This document shows, piece by piece, positions 35,030 through 45,947 of a DNA stretch of 64,000 nt (positions are counted from its first letter, which is position 1; each line of letters starts with the position of its first letter). Below the pieces are notes generated by a model. That model made no database searches and was not told the DNA's origin. It was given only the letters and a program-made list of their open reading frames with translations. Source of the stretch: Diphasiastrum complanatum (taxonomy: Eukaryota > Streptophyta > Lycopodiopsida > Lycopodiales > Lycopodiaceae); the NCBI GenBank assembly GCA_029204225.1, contig CM055113.1, forward strand, positions 13,218,906 to 13,282,905. The letters run 5' to 3'. A program made the translations under genes and the position numbers.

Positions 35030-36320
35030 TCTTATGCTTCCTGTTGCTCTAGAGTCTGTGGCTCAACATTCTGATTTGACGTTTGTCCTCGATCTCCCTC
35101 TTGAATTGGCAGCAGTGTAAAGATCCCATGGCCTCTTTCATATTTTAGTCCAGGGAATGTGGACTCATCGAACTTCACATCTCTACTCGAAACAACCTTT
35201 TTCGTGGTTGGTTTGTAGAGCCTGTACACTTGTGTTCTGTTCGAGTACCCGACCATGATCATTTGCTCTGATTTATCATCGAGCTTACTCCCTTGTTTTT
35301 TTGGAATGTGCTTGTATGTTGCACATCCAAACACACGTACGTATGATAGATCAGACTTTCTACCTGTCCACATTTCGTATGGTGTCTTATTTTCCAACGA
35401 CGTCGTTGTTGATTTGTTCTATAGGTGTATAGCTGCAACTATTGCCTCAGTCCAAAATTGACTTGGCAATTGAGTCTGTGCCATCATGCATCTGGCTCCT
35501 TCGACTAGTGTTCAGTTTCTTCTCTCCGCGACACCGTTATATTCTGGTGTGTATGCAAGAGTGAACTGATGCTCGATCCCTTATTCTTGGTAGAATCTTG
35601 AAAACTCTTTGCTCTTGTACTCACCTCCATTGTCAGATCTGGTGATCTGTATCTTCTTCGAGGTGTGTCTCTCTGCAAATGTCACAAACTTACTTCAGAT
35701 TTCTTCTTTAGGTAGTAGATCGTAGTCATGCGGCTGTAGTCATCTATGAACTTCAGGATGTACCATGATCATGAGAGCAAATTCATTTTCATCGGTCCAC
35801 AGACATCTAAGTGGACAAGCTCAAGAACTTCTTTGGCTCTTCTTCCCTCATGTATGAATGGATTCTGATGTTGTTTTCCTTTCTAACAAGCGTCGTAGAA
35901 CTCAGTATCGGGTCTTGATATCTTTAAACCTGTGACTATGTCTTTCTTACACGTCATACAGGCTCCTCATATTCAGATGATACATTCTCCTGTGCCAGAG
36001 ATGATCTTCATTTTTTGATGCATTTAGTATGCTCTCAGAGTTGCTAATTATCTTGGCTTGTTAGAGGTTTCCTTCTCTGCATCCAACCGTTAGCAATTTG
36101 TTTGTAGTTTTCTCGATTATGCGACATGTATTGTCATCGAACAAAACTCGAATTCCAAGATCTACCATCTTGGAGGCTGATAGCAGATCTTTTCTCAGTG
36201 AAGGCACGTAGAGTGCTCCTGGCAGCTCTGCTTGACCTGACAGTGTTTGCAGCTATAGAATCCCGATGTCTTTGACATCGTGTCTACTCCCATCACCTAG
36301 AATCACTACTCTGTTATTTT
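35030..36320 (-). pseudogene. Copia protease end and integrase
   Basis: The protease GATSHI box lies near 36380-36360 in a shifted frame, followed by VVILGDGSRHDVKDIGIL and ALYVPSLRKDLLSASKMV. Integrase core and Glu regions (35890-35480) are in broken frames. The C-terminal part is open at 35397-35032 (KTPYEMWTGRKSDLSYVRVF, VVSSRDVKFDE). Confidence 0.75.
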
Positions 36321-36338
36321 CGAATTCTCTGAAGTCGA

Positions 36339-37330
36339 TCAAGAGTTTCTTGTTGCAAGTGATGTGTGATGTTGCTCCTGGTAGCTCGTTGAAGCTTCAT
36401 CAAGTATTGTGAAGGCTTCATCACCTCTATCTGCATCGTTGGATGACTCTGCAACATTTGCTTTCTCAACCTTGTTCTTTTTTTTTGGGTTGAATCTACA
36501 ATCGTATGCAGAGTGCCCCTTTTTCTTACAGTGCATGCAAGGTATTGCTAGATTGAACCAGCATTTGTTGGCTGTATGTCCTGGTTTGTGACAATGATCA
36601 CATGAAGAAGATTGTTGATTCAAGGCCTTCGTCTTCTCGAATCTTGGCTTGTTTTTGTTCTTCTTTTTTTCTTTCATGAAGAGAGCCTTCTCTTGATCAC
36701 TACTTCCCTCTCTTCGCTCTCATCAGTCTCTCATCAACGACAAGACTGACTGCTTTGTCGAATGTCTGGTAGACTCAGTATGAGCATTCTCAACGGCTGA
36801 TAGGACGTAGGTAGAGACTTCATGAAGTAAATCAGTTGTTGTGGTGTTGGGACCTGGTGCTCCTGTCCTGATGCAACGAGTTGAGCGAAAATCGTTATGA
36901 TCTTCTTAACATGCTGATCTAACTAGTTGCCATCCCATCGTATGGATTGCAATTGATTGTGAAGATGCATCACTGAAGCTGCGGTCCTCACTTTGTACTT
37001 ATTTTTAATCTTTCTCATGTTGCATGGCTGCTTTCGCAGTCTTCAATCTACATGAGTAGATCTTCGTTAATGGATGAAACAATGATCGCCATTGCACGCT
37101 CATCCTTTCTGATCCATTCAACTATCCTCGGGTCTCCCTCTAGAGGCTGCACCTTTGAGAGTTCGGTCACCGACCAGATGTCTTCGCCCTTCAGAAGTGT
37201 TTTGATCTTGAATTTTCATATCCTGTAATTTGCGCCATCAAGATTGATTGCTATTATTGTCTGGATCATTGTAGCCATATTGTATTGTCTAGAAAATCAC
37301 TACTTAAATATTAGTAGTGATAACTTGTGG
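36339..37330 (-). pseudogene. Copia gag with two zinc knuckles
   Basis: Two complete CX2CX4HX4C knuckles are open at 36610-36500 on the minus strand (CDHCHKPGHTANKC and CMHCKKKGHSAYDC). The upstream UBN2-type gag is in broken frames up to an ATG at about 37281 (MATMIQTIIAINLDG). Confidence 0.75.
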
Positions 37331-37342
37331 GTTCTGATACCA
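37331..37342 (-). other. Primer binding site, initiator tRNA-Met
   Basis: GTTCTGATACCA is the reverse complement of TGGTATCAGAAC, one mismatch from the tRNA-iMet site. It adjoins the LTR end CGCGACA. Confidence 0.75.
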
Positions 37343-37490
37343 TGTCGCGAACGATTTTGCTTCTTTGAATTTTCTTTTGTGCGAAAGCTCACAAGAACCT
37401 AGACACGCGACTACACATCACTGAACAGATTCCATTCTAGCAATCAAGACAGCGGAAGACAAGGAGATGCATGAAAATAGAGCAATAAAA

Positions 37491-38409
37491 AAAGAGATAG
37501 AGAGCAAGGACATTCCACATTCACTTCATAAGAGGACCAACCTGCTTGTATTGAAATGAAAATGAAAACATGTTTTAAAACTCGAGTTTGCACCTATTTA
37601 TAGTAGCCAATTCTAATCTAACTCCCAAAAATTGGAGAGAACTCAATTCAAAAATTGGAGGGAACCAATTTGAATTTGAATTTTAAACCAATTTTGGTGG
37701 GAACACCTATTTTATTCACTAACTTGACATTTAGGCCCTACAATATTAAAAGTCCCACAAAAAGGCCTAAAGTCCTTTTATTAAGCTGTAACTAATCAAA
37801 TAACTATGTTATCATCGGTTGGACTTACACACGCAGGGCGCCAAATCCCTCTCACTTATTAACTAGGGTTAGGGTTGCTTTGGGATCCGCAAATCATCCA
37901 ATAGTATCCCCTAGCAAAACTGGTGGCGGTCCCATGACACCTTGCGAGATTATAATTCACTTCGGGCCTCACGTCGTACCTTGATGAGATGGTACTGAAT
38001 ATTTTTCATAAAAACCAAGCCTTTTGTGTTAAAATACTTTGTGTGTGGTAGAAAGCACTTATTTATGTCTGAAAGCCATTTGGACATTGTCCAAGCTGAA
38101 AATCTTGATTCCCATGATCCGCCCAACATCGCAGCAGCTTGATAGTGTAGTCTTGCTAGTGGTAGTTGATCTTGCACGGTGTTGGACGCCATCAGAATAT
38201 TTGGATCAAAAGCCAAGGTAGGATGGCAATCATCCCATCTTGTGGATACCGACGCCAACATTGTCAAATCATTTGCAAAGAGTGCAGATTGCCTAAAAGT
38301 TGGATCTGGTGAATGGCGATATTCTGTTGCATAAAACTGTAGGGCCTGGTGGAAGTCAATTGAGATGTTCCAGTTGTACTTATGGTATATAATTGGCCAG
38401 TTGGGGGTT
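37491..38409 (-). other. Unrecognised open frame
   Basis: A minus-strand frame is open from about 38350 to 37950 (starting near FHQALQFYATEYRHSPDPTF, with ATG at 38267). It is rich in Trp and Ala (MLGGSWESRFSAWTMSKWL). I recognise no domain. It lies between a copia 5' LTR and a gypsy LTR, so it may be a host exon or part of a retroelement leader. The rest of the stretch (37491-37950) shows nothing. Confidence 0.3.
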
Positions 38410-39629
38410 TGTGTCGTGGTATACCAATTGTATTTGGTATAGTTTTGTAGTATTTAATGTCGAATCCCCAAGAGGATAGCTTCTTTATGGTATAATGTTG
38501 ATATTGTTCTGACTTATTCGTATGATATAAAATGGAGAATTAGTCTGGTTGTCAAACAGACATTTGGGTTAAGTAACCAGTATTACTTAATGGATAAATG
38601 AATGTTTAAAATTGGAATATCAGTCTTCTCTTTCGAATCGAAGAATTGGCGTTCTACAAGAGAATTGTTATCAGAGTAGTACGAATGTACTCCACTCTAT
38701 CTGATTAAGGTGTCGGCAAGAATTCGGATTGATTTCGATGTATTCGTTCATCAGTGATCAAAGTTAATCTTATTCTTGGATTAACAAAAGTTAAACAGTA
38801 GTCCTCAACAACTAGTGTTCTCCTCAGAGTTAAATCTCTTGTATAATCTTCGAATATGTTAGAAACATATGTTCGAAGATATTCAGAATACAGATATCTT
38901 ATCTCAATTCTTCAGACAGGGACTATCAATTCAGTTGTATACATACTTTTCTATCGATGACTGAGATAGACTTCTGATGATAAACGTTATTCGGGTATCG
39001 AACAAGTATTCGAGTGTCGAACAAATATTCGAATGAACGAATAAGTTAGTTTTAAGACAGTTCGTTAGAACACTTTTACGGATACACAGCATAGACTGTA
39101 ATGTGCTTATGCAATTGTCTGACCAGAGATAGATTTATATAAGAAAGATTGTTAGAGTACTTCAGAAGATCTCTCACAAGTACATAAACTTTTATCTCTC
39201 AGCGAATACATAAACTATATCTCCTGGTGAGTAAGACTGAATCGTGTCTTCTCTTTATCATCTTCAGAGCGAACAATCACGTCTTTATAAATTAGAGGCA
39301 TGTCGCTTTACTGAATAAGGTTAACCAATATATATCTGACACGTATGTAGATTATACCGCAAAGATGTATCTAAGCCTGAGTTTAGATTACCATAGTTAG
39401 AATTGTCGATTCGGATCGAGTCGTTTCATGTAAGTGTCTTTATTTAAGGGTTGTTGTAGATGTCGCTTCATTGCTGAGGACTTGTCCTTTATATGTGATA
39501 TTTAGTATGTCGCGAAAAATATAGGCAGGTCCCTTCATTATAAATGTATCCAGCTCTTGTCTTCTTATGTGAATATATATTGCTTCATTCGGATGTATAT
39601 TTGTTGTTTAATAAATACACATCTTCACA
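38410..39629 (-). repeat. Gypsy 3' LTR, reversed
   Basis: On the minus strand it starts TGTGAAGATGTG after the purine tract GAGGAGGGGGATA and ends at GGTATACCACGACAC. It is the same family as the LTR at 7301-8553. No primer site follows its end, so the element is cut there. Confidence 0.7.
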
Positions 39630-39934
39630 TATCCCCCTCCTCAAATGTGAAACGTCCTCGTGAACAAACAGTATTCTTTTTGAGATTTGGTCGTTGATTA
39701 GAAAAGAATATATTCGGTTCGTTGATCAATTCATCTTTAAAAGATATTTCTTCAGTAGGAACTTTATTCGAATTGATGGTTATTGCCTTCAAGTATTTGA
39801 AAACATCAGATACAGCATCACATAGGTAAAGGATTTGGAAAAGAACTCTTTAGTCTTGATACATATCGTCATATAATTGCTGAGCGAGGTCTAAATCCCT
39901 TTGACATTCGAGTAACAATAGTTTTTCTCGAGAA
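39630..39934 (-). other. 3' internal end of the reversed gypsy element
   Basis: The sequence next to the purine tract should be the tail of the element whose LTR is at 38410-39629. It shows no recognisable domain. The join to the plus-strand gypsy pol lies near 39930. Confidence 0.4.
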
Positions 39935-41760
39935 CGAGGACATATCGAAAATCAGGATCATTGTTGATCTACCATCTCCAGGAATGATCTGTGGGGTCTA
40001 CATCTTTATGGGTCATGGTAACTATTACAGGATCTTCATTCTAGATTTTGCGGAGTTAGCACGGCCAATTTACAAACTCACAACGGATCCACATTGGAAT
40101 GAGAAAGCCCTAGAGGCTTTCCAAAAACTAAAGGATGCATTGGTTTCAGCACCAATCTTATGGCCACCCAATTGGTCCATTGAGTTTCATATTCATATGG
40201 ACGCATCGAAGTATGCAGTTGGAGCAGTCTTAACCCAGCCAGGAGAACACAAAAAAAGATTTTTTGATCTAATTTGCAAGCTGACAGCTCAGTGATACAG
40301 AAATGAATTATTCAACCATAGAGAGGGAAGCACTGGCAATGATATATGCGGTTAAGAAGTTTTGGCATTACCTGATGGCCACACACTTTGTTTTTTATAT
40401 GGACCATCAACCCTTTCTCTATCTCATTAACAAAACCTACAACACAAGGAGAATCACTCGATGTTTACTTCTGTTGTTAGAGTTTGATTTTTGGATAGTA
40501 GTTTGCAAGGGAAAACAACACTACATGGCAGATCATGTGTCGTGTATCAAAGGGAAGGAGGTCGCAACCCAACCCGATGATGAGCTGCTTGATGTTGTCT
40601 TATTTTACGTAGACACAATACCATAGTGGGCTGCCGACATAGTTGAATATCTAATGAGGGGCCAACTAGACAAATCAGTACCAAAGGCAGATCAACAAAA
40701 ATTGATCTTCAAAGCTAGAGCTTATCAGCTGATTGCCAGCCAATTGTACTGAAGAGGACCAGATGGGATTCTTTGACGATGTGTTCTTCCTCACGACACC
40801 CAAATCATTCCGCTTTCACATGAAGGCATGGGTGGAGGCCATTTTGCATCCGACATTACAGTTTGCAAGATCTTACAATCAGGATGCTGGTGGCCAATGA
40901 TTCATAAGGATACGAAGGAATACCTAAGAAAATACGATGTGTGTCAAAGGGCAAGGAGACCGACGAGATTGAATTATGACCTTCTGCACCCGGTCTTAAC
41001 CCAAGCACCATTTGAGAAGTTGGGATTGGATTACATTGGTCCAATTCACCTTGTAGCAAGAAGTACCCAGCCTCGATACATAATCGTGGCCACCGACTAC
41101 CTCACCAAGTGGGTCGAAGCCAAGGCAATAAGAGTAGCTGATTCTAGGACCACTGCCAAGTTTCTCTATGAAAATATGATTGTGCGCTTTGGTGCCCGAT
41201 GGAGATAGTCAGCGATCGCGGGAGTCATTTCATCAATGAGACCATCAAGGTCATGTTGGAGGAATTCTTTGTAATCCTTTAAACCAGTACGCCTTATTAT
41301 CCTCGCAGTAATGGGCAAGCAGAATCATCCAATAAAATCCTGTGTAGCGTGCTCACAAAAACAATTGAAGCCAAACGCCATTCCAATTGGTATATGGTCA
41401 GGATGTTGTAATGCCAGTAGAGTTTTAAGTCCCTTCATTAAGAATTGCCACAATGCAATGCCTTGATAAATCCAAATCTCTACAATCACGCCATGAAGCT
41501 CTACATAAGCTCTATGAAACATGCTTAATAGTTGTGCATGCACTGCCAGCTGAAAAGGAAAGACGCAAAGCATGGCACAATCGCAGGTTACAAACGAAAG
41601 ATCTCATTTAGGAGATCTAATCCTGATGTATAAAACCAAGGTGATCAAGGGGAAATCAAAACTCACAGGTGAAGGTCCTTATCGAATCAAATAAATTCTT
41701 AATCATGGAGCCATGAATTTGGAGAAGCTAGATGGGACACCTTTCGACACACCCATCAAC
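39935..41760 (+). mobile_element. Ty3-gypsy pol fragment (RT end, RNase H, integrase)
   Basis: The end of RT shows the gypsy flag region FMGHGNYYRIFILDFAELAR and FHIHMDASKYAVGAVLTQPG (39984-40290). RNase H follows a frameshift (NYSTIEREALAMIYAVKKF and VFYMDHQPFLYLINK, 40303-40626). The integrase zinc region (GGGHFASDITVCKILQSGCW, YDVCQRARR) and core (LGLDYIGPIHLVA, TDYLTKWVEAK) are open at 40828-41208. After a frame break DRGSHFINE, PYYPRSNGQAESSNK and a degenerate tail reach about 41760. The 5' part is missing. Confidence 0.85.
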
Positions 41761-42016
41761 GATAGCCGGTTGCACAAGTACTAGCCACCGCAGTGAGACA
41801 GATCCAGTTTGGTGGTGGCATGTTACGAAAAGTTTATCTGTTTGGCCATCACAACTAGATCCAGGAAGATCAAGCCAGATCAAGCTAGATCCATCAAGAT
41901 TCAGCCAGATCTGGCAAGATCAGAGAAGATCCAACAAAATCCAAGAGAGATCAAGATCCAGATAGAATTAAGAAGAAAGCAGATCATCAGATTACACCAA
42001 TAAGGCCCCCAATTTG

Positions 42017-42965
42017 TAGATCAGAGACCTTGATCTCAGTAACCATGGAAAAATAAGGGCAAAATTCACCAAAACTGATGGATCTTCTACCAAATATCTA
42101 TCTAAACTTTCAGAGAGTTACTAACAATCAGATTAACATGGATGTAGCAGATTACCAGTTTGGAAATGTTAAAAATTAGAGAATCTCAAGATCTCGTCAC
42201 TAAACACTCTAAAAGAGAATTTTTTTTCATGATTTTTGGAAATCCCCCAGGAAATAGCTCTTGAAACTTGGACAGTCACTAGATCTAACCTAGATGCATT
42301 TATGAAAATCTCTGCATGAGTTTTAGATGGAAAAAAAACATCATTTTTTAATGTATGCAAGGGTACCAAGAAGCAGAATATTCAAAACCTTCGCAGAGCA
42401 TCAAGATCATCAAACCAACTTCACAAGGGGCATAAATGGAATCAGAGCAATGAAATTAGCTTGCCTACATGGTTTGATCTTGAGATCCTACCACGAGAGC
42501 AAGTTGTGCAAAATGCACTTCCTGCAAGGATTGAACCCTCGCAAACTGTCTGAACTCTCACAGAACCTTTGCAGAGCAGTCAAATCACCTTATGAACTCT
42601 CGTAGACTTCTCTAAGGTCTTAGAATTTTGTGAAGGTTCCTGCCAAACTTGGGGTGGAACTGAGCAAGGGAAAGTGGATTTCACCTAATATGCACTCTAA
42701 ATTTCGCTATATAAGGGCTGAATTCGAGTCATTTGTCACCTTTTCTAGCAAAGCTCTACTCAAATTTCGACCATTTTTTCCAAGTTCTTCGAATGCAACC
42801 AAACTTCATACAAGCCATCATCTACATACTCTGAACCTAGATCTGCACTCTAAACTGCTGTTACTACCATCCAACTCTCTTTTTCCACTATTATTTTTTG
42901 TTTCCATCACTTTTTATCCATGCCACTGTTTTTCTCACTTCTTAACCAACTTTAACCTCCTGAAG
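42017..42965 (+). repeat. Probable 3' LTR of the gypsy pol fragment
   Basis: It starts TGTAGATCAGAGACC after the purine/C tract AAGGCCCCCAAT. A strong TATA box CTATATAAGG lies at 42707-42716. The right edge before 42981 is a guess. No second copy is in the window. Confidence 0.45.
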
Positions 42966-42980
42966 CCCTAATTAAACCAT

Positions 42981-44280
42981 GGCTCCAGATTGATGGCCCA
43001 TTTCTTGAAGCAATGGGTTTCTACCCGGTGCTTTTCAACTTTGACATTAACATGGGCCTCGCCCTTCACGCTTACGCGACGTGCCGAAGTCGCGTTTCCA
43101 CTTCTTGTACCAGGGTACCATGTACAAGATAAGGATTAACGTGGACTCGATGGTCATTGTCGGCATTATGTCCGGTGACCACTAGGCCATCTCTAATTGT
43201 TAGGCAAGAGCCCAGATAAAACCTTTCGTCACCCAAATTGCACCAAAAATTTTGATCCAAACTAACAATGTGTACCTAATAGAGGCTATCATGGAACCAA
43301 TCATTCAGGTGGCTGCGCATCTATTGAACAACTTGCTGGTTTTTTCAATATTTCGCAAGGACATAATCCAGTCCACACTGCTGAGTCAGATTGTAGAGTC
43401 TATCCTGGGATTCCTTGGCCCCACGGTTGTGTCATATGAGTGGCATACCTTCCTCATCCATGAATTAACAATCTCCATCAAACCAAACAATCGCGACCAT
43501 ATCGCAGCAGGTCCCCTGTTGTGTAACTTCACCTGTGCACTTCTTGAGACGAAAGTGCGCAAGCTCTGCCGCTCCAACATCTTATCGTCTGTTGTGTTAC
43601 ACACTAACCTTTATCCTCCATCATCTGCATCCCCGTCTGCCCAACCTACAGTCACTCACATGACGGCCAGCAAAAGAATGTGTGGCATTGCCCCCTCTTC
43701 CTCATCCCAACCTGCTACCAGTATAGCCCGCTACCGCTGTTTCTGTTGTTGCTCCTCTTCCTTCTGTTCCACCCACAACTGCTACTTTTGTTTCCATTCC
43801 CATCTCCTTTGTCGATACTACTTCTACCTCTGTTCAAATTTCTACCACCTCTTTCATTACTATCGCATCCTCCATTACTCATGTTCCCACCGATGTTCCT
43901 CTCTAGTTCAATCATGCTGATTCCCATTTGTCTTCGGACACTCTGGCATGGATGCAGGTCATCAACTTTTCACCACCATGCCAGACCACTTCCGCCCCAT
44001 CTTCTCCTTCCGTCCTCAACGCCACCCTACAGTTCCCCTCTATTCCATCCGTTCTCTCGTTTGGACAAACTGTCCCCATCCCTGTTTCCACTTATGTTCC
44101 TACCACACCACCCATTTCTCCATCGAAGGCTGCCGAGGGCGACCAACCGTTGCCTAATGACGCATTTTGTACAAATGATTTTTATTCCATTACCAGATTG
44201 GGCAAATCCCTTTGCCCCAAATGACAAAAGGTCACCAAAGAAACTCATTAAAGACAATGACAACGACAATGTCACATTTG
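42981..44280 (+). other. Unrecognised coding-like region, Pro/Ser-rich in its second half
   Basis: From an ATG at 42981 the frames are broken, but 43252-43640 is open and protein-like (AHLLNNLLVFSIFRKDIIQS, SILGFLGPTVVSYEWHTFLI). After 43610 a pyrimidine-rich stretch gives Pro/Ser/Cys or Leu-rich frames that are not convincing. By position it could be the gag-like first ORF of an LTR element. I cannot assign a family. Confidence 0.35.
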
Positions 44281-44560
44281 GTTGTTTTAGTTCATTTCTT
44301 CAAAACTATAGTTTTGGTTCATTTATGTAGATAGAACATTTACGGCCAATTTCATCGCTTATCAGCAATCAATGACAAGGAACCGGATGGATGCCAACGG
44401 ATACCAGCCAACTGGCAATCGTAATTGACGACCTAATTTCTTAGTATAAATAGTTATTCATATTCATACAATTTTCAAGTCAGCAAGTATTGCAATTTAG
44501 CTCTCTATCTAGCATGTAATAAGGAAGTTAACTCACTCTTCTTGCCCTAGAATGAAATCC
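44281..44560 (+). repeat. Partial copia LTR
   Basis: The segment 44281-44371 matches 45857-45946 (shared GTTTTGGTTCATTTATGTAG and ACATTTACGGCCAATTTCA). A TATA-like TAGTATAAATAG follows at 44442. It is probably the 5' LTR remnant of the RNase H-carrying element. Confidence 0.55.
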
Positions 44561-44789
44561 TAGTCTAGATCCTATAGTAATGCTTGGTAGGTAGCTAGTT
44601 GGTCAAATTTTCACCTTAAATTTAGGTGTAGGTCCTATAAAATAGGGATGACCACCAAATAGACATGAACAACTCTCTTGACTTGACCTAACCTACATTA
44701 GGAGTGGGTTGCCATGTGGCATCTTGGCCTTCCATGTGTGGAACCCAATTATACACAATATTTACAAACTTCTACATGGCTAGATTTGC

Positions 44790-45404
44790 CAAAATAGGCT
44801 ATTTTTCACATAACAAATTGGAAGGCTCTTATCAGAGTCATGAGATATTTTTGAGTTACTATGGACTTTTGCATTTGTTATGGAGCAGTCAACAATAACA
44901 AACTCAATTTCCTCAGTGGTTACACAGATGTGAGTTGGGCAGGAGATGTAGACACTCGTAAATCTACTTTCGGATTTACATTCTTCCTCGACAATGGTCC
45001 AATTTCTTGGAATAGTCGCAAGCAATCTTCGATAGCTCTATCTTCCACAGAATTAGGGTATATCGCAACCTCTCAAACTACAAAGGAAGCAGTTTGGTTG
45101 AAGAACTTACTCTCAGATATCGGTCTGAATCAATATGCTCCGACGACATTATTTTGTGATAATCAAAGAGCCATTGCTTTATCAGCCAACCCTATATTTC
45201 ATTTCAGGGGTAAGCACATTGAACTGAAATATCATTTTGTCAGAAGCAAAGTTCTCAACAAAGAAATCAGGTTGCAGTATTGTAGAATGCAAGATATGAT
45301 AGCTGATATTTTTACCAAAGCATTAAGTTTGGATACACACAGAAGATTCTATGTAGAACTAAGTTTGAAGGTCAAGGCATTCAAGATTCAGATTAAGGGG
45401 GAGT
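44790..45404 (+). pseudogene. Copia RNase H domain
   Basis: The RNase H domain is open: SGYTDVSWAGDVDTRKSTFG, ISWNSRKQSSIALSSTELGY, TLFCDNQRAIALSANPIFHF, KHIELKYHFVRSKVLNKEIR and QDMIADIFTKALSL. Asp, Glu and Asp positions of the active site are kept. It ends in the purine tract TTAAGGGGGAG. The rest of pol is absent. The same family is at 13.6-16.3 kb. Confidence 0.85.
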
Positions 45405-45947
45405 GTTGGATTATTGTCCTTCTTACTAATCAAATAATCGATTTTAATCATCATCCGTTGTTTATCCAGTTCTGCGGATTTTCTCGTGTTTTTACAGTTT
45501 GCAGTTTTACAAGTGTTTTTACAGTCTACAGAAATACACGGAGTTTTACCACAGTGTCGTGTTTTTCTGTCACTTTGGTTTTTTTCATTTTTGAAGTTGT
45601 TGCCTGTCAAGAATCTCGTGTAAAGATGCAGTGTCCTTTTCGCATTTTTTGCCTATCAAGATTTGCGAGCAAATATGCAGTCGCATTTTTATCTAACAGA
45701 ATGTCGCATTTTTTGCTTTCTCCAAAGAGCCTCAAAATGTTAAGGAAATGACTCTGGCAAAGTGTAGGGCAACCCTAAATGAGATTTAAAGGCACTATCT
45801 CCTTTTTTGCGTAATCTCGACACTGTCGCTATTTTTGCGATAGTGTCGCTTGTGGTTGTTTTAGTTCATTTCTACAGAACTACAGTTTTGGTTCATTTAT
45901 GTAGACAGAACATTTACGGCCAATTTCACCGCTTATCATCCCCTCAA
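45405..45947 (+). repeat. 3' LTR of the RNase H-carrying copia
   Basis: It starts TGTTGGATTATTGTCC after the purine tract. It contains repeated TTTTTACAGT-TACAG and ATTTTTGCGA words. It is related to 13391-13594. Similarity to the partial LTR at 44281 ends at 45946. Confidence 0.65.

Larger units (their letters stand above)
32642..37490 (-). mobile_element. Near full-length Ty1-copia element
   Basis: Read on the minus strand from about 37490: truncated 5' LTR, PBS (37342-37331), gag with zinc knuckles, protease, integrase, RT, RNase H, purine tract and a 743-bp 3' LTR (33385-32642). The two LTRs share about 145 bp, including the GATTCCATTCTAGCAATCAAG stretch in part. Frameshifts and stops are present in several domains. 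The family order PR-IN-RT-RH confirms Ty1-copia. Confidence 0.88.

Noticed and set aside
37862-37880. Telomere-like TAGGGTTAGGGTTG
   Set aside because: Only two units and not the plant TTTAGGG register. No array.
43680-44330. Leu/Pro-rich 216-codon frame
   Set aside because: It arises from a pyrimidine-rich stretch. The overlapping frame from 43252 is the more protein-like one.
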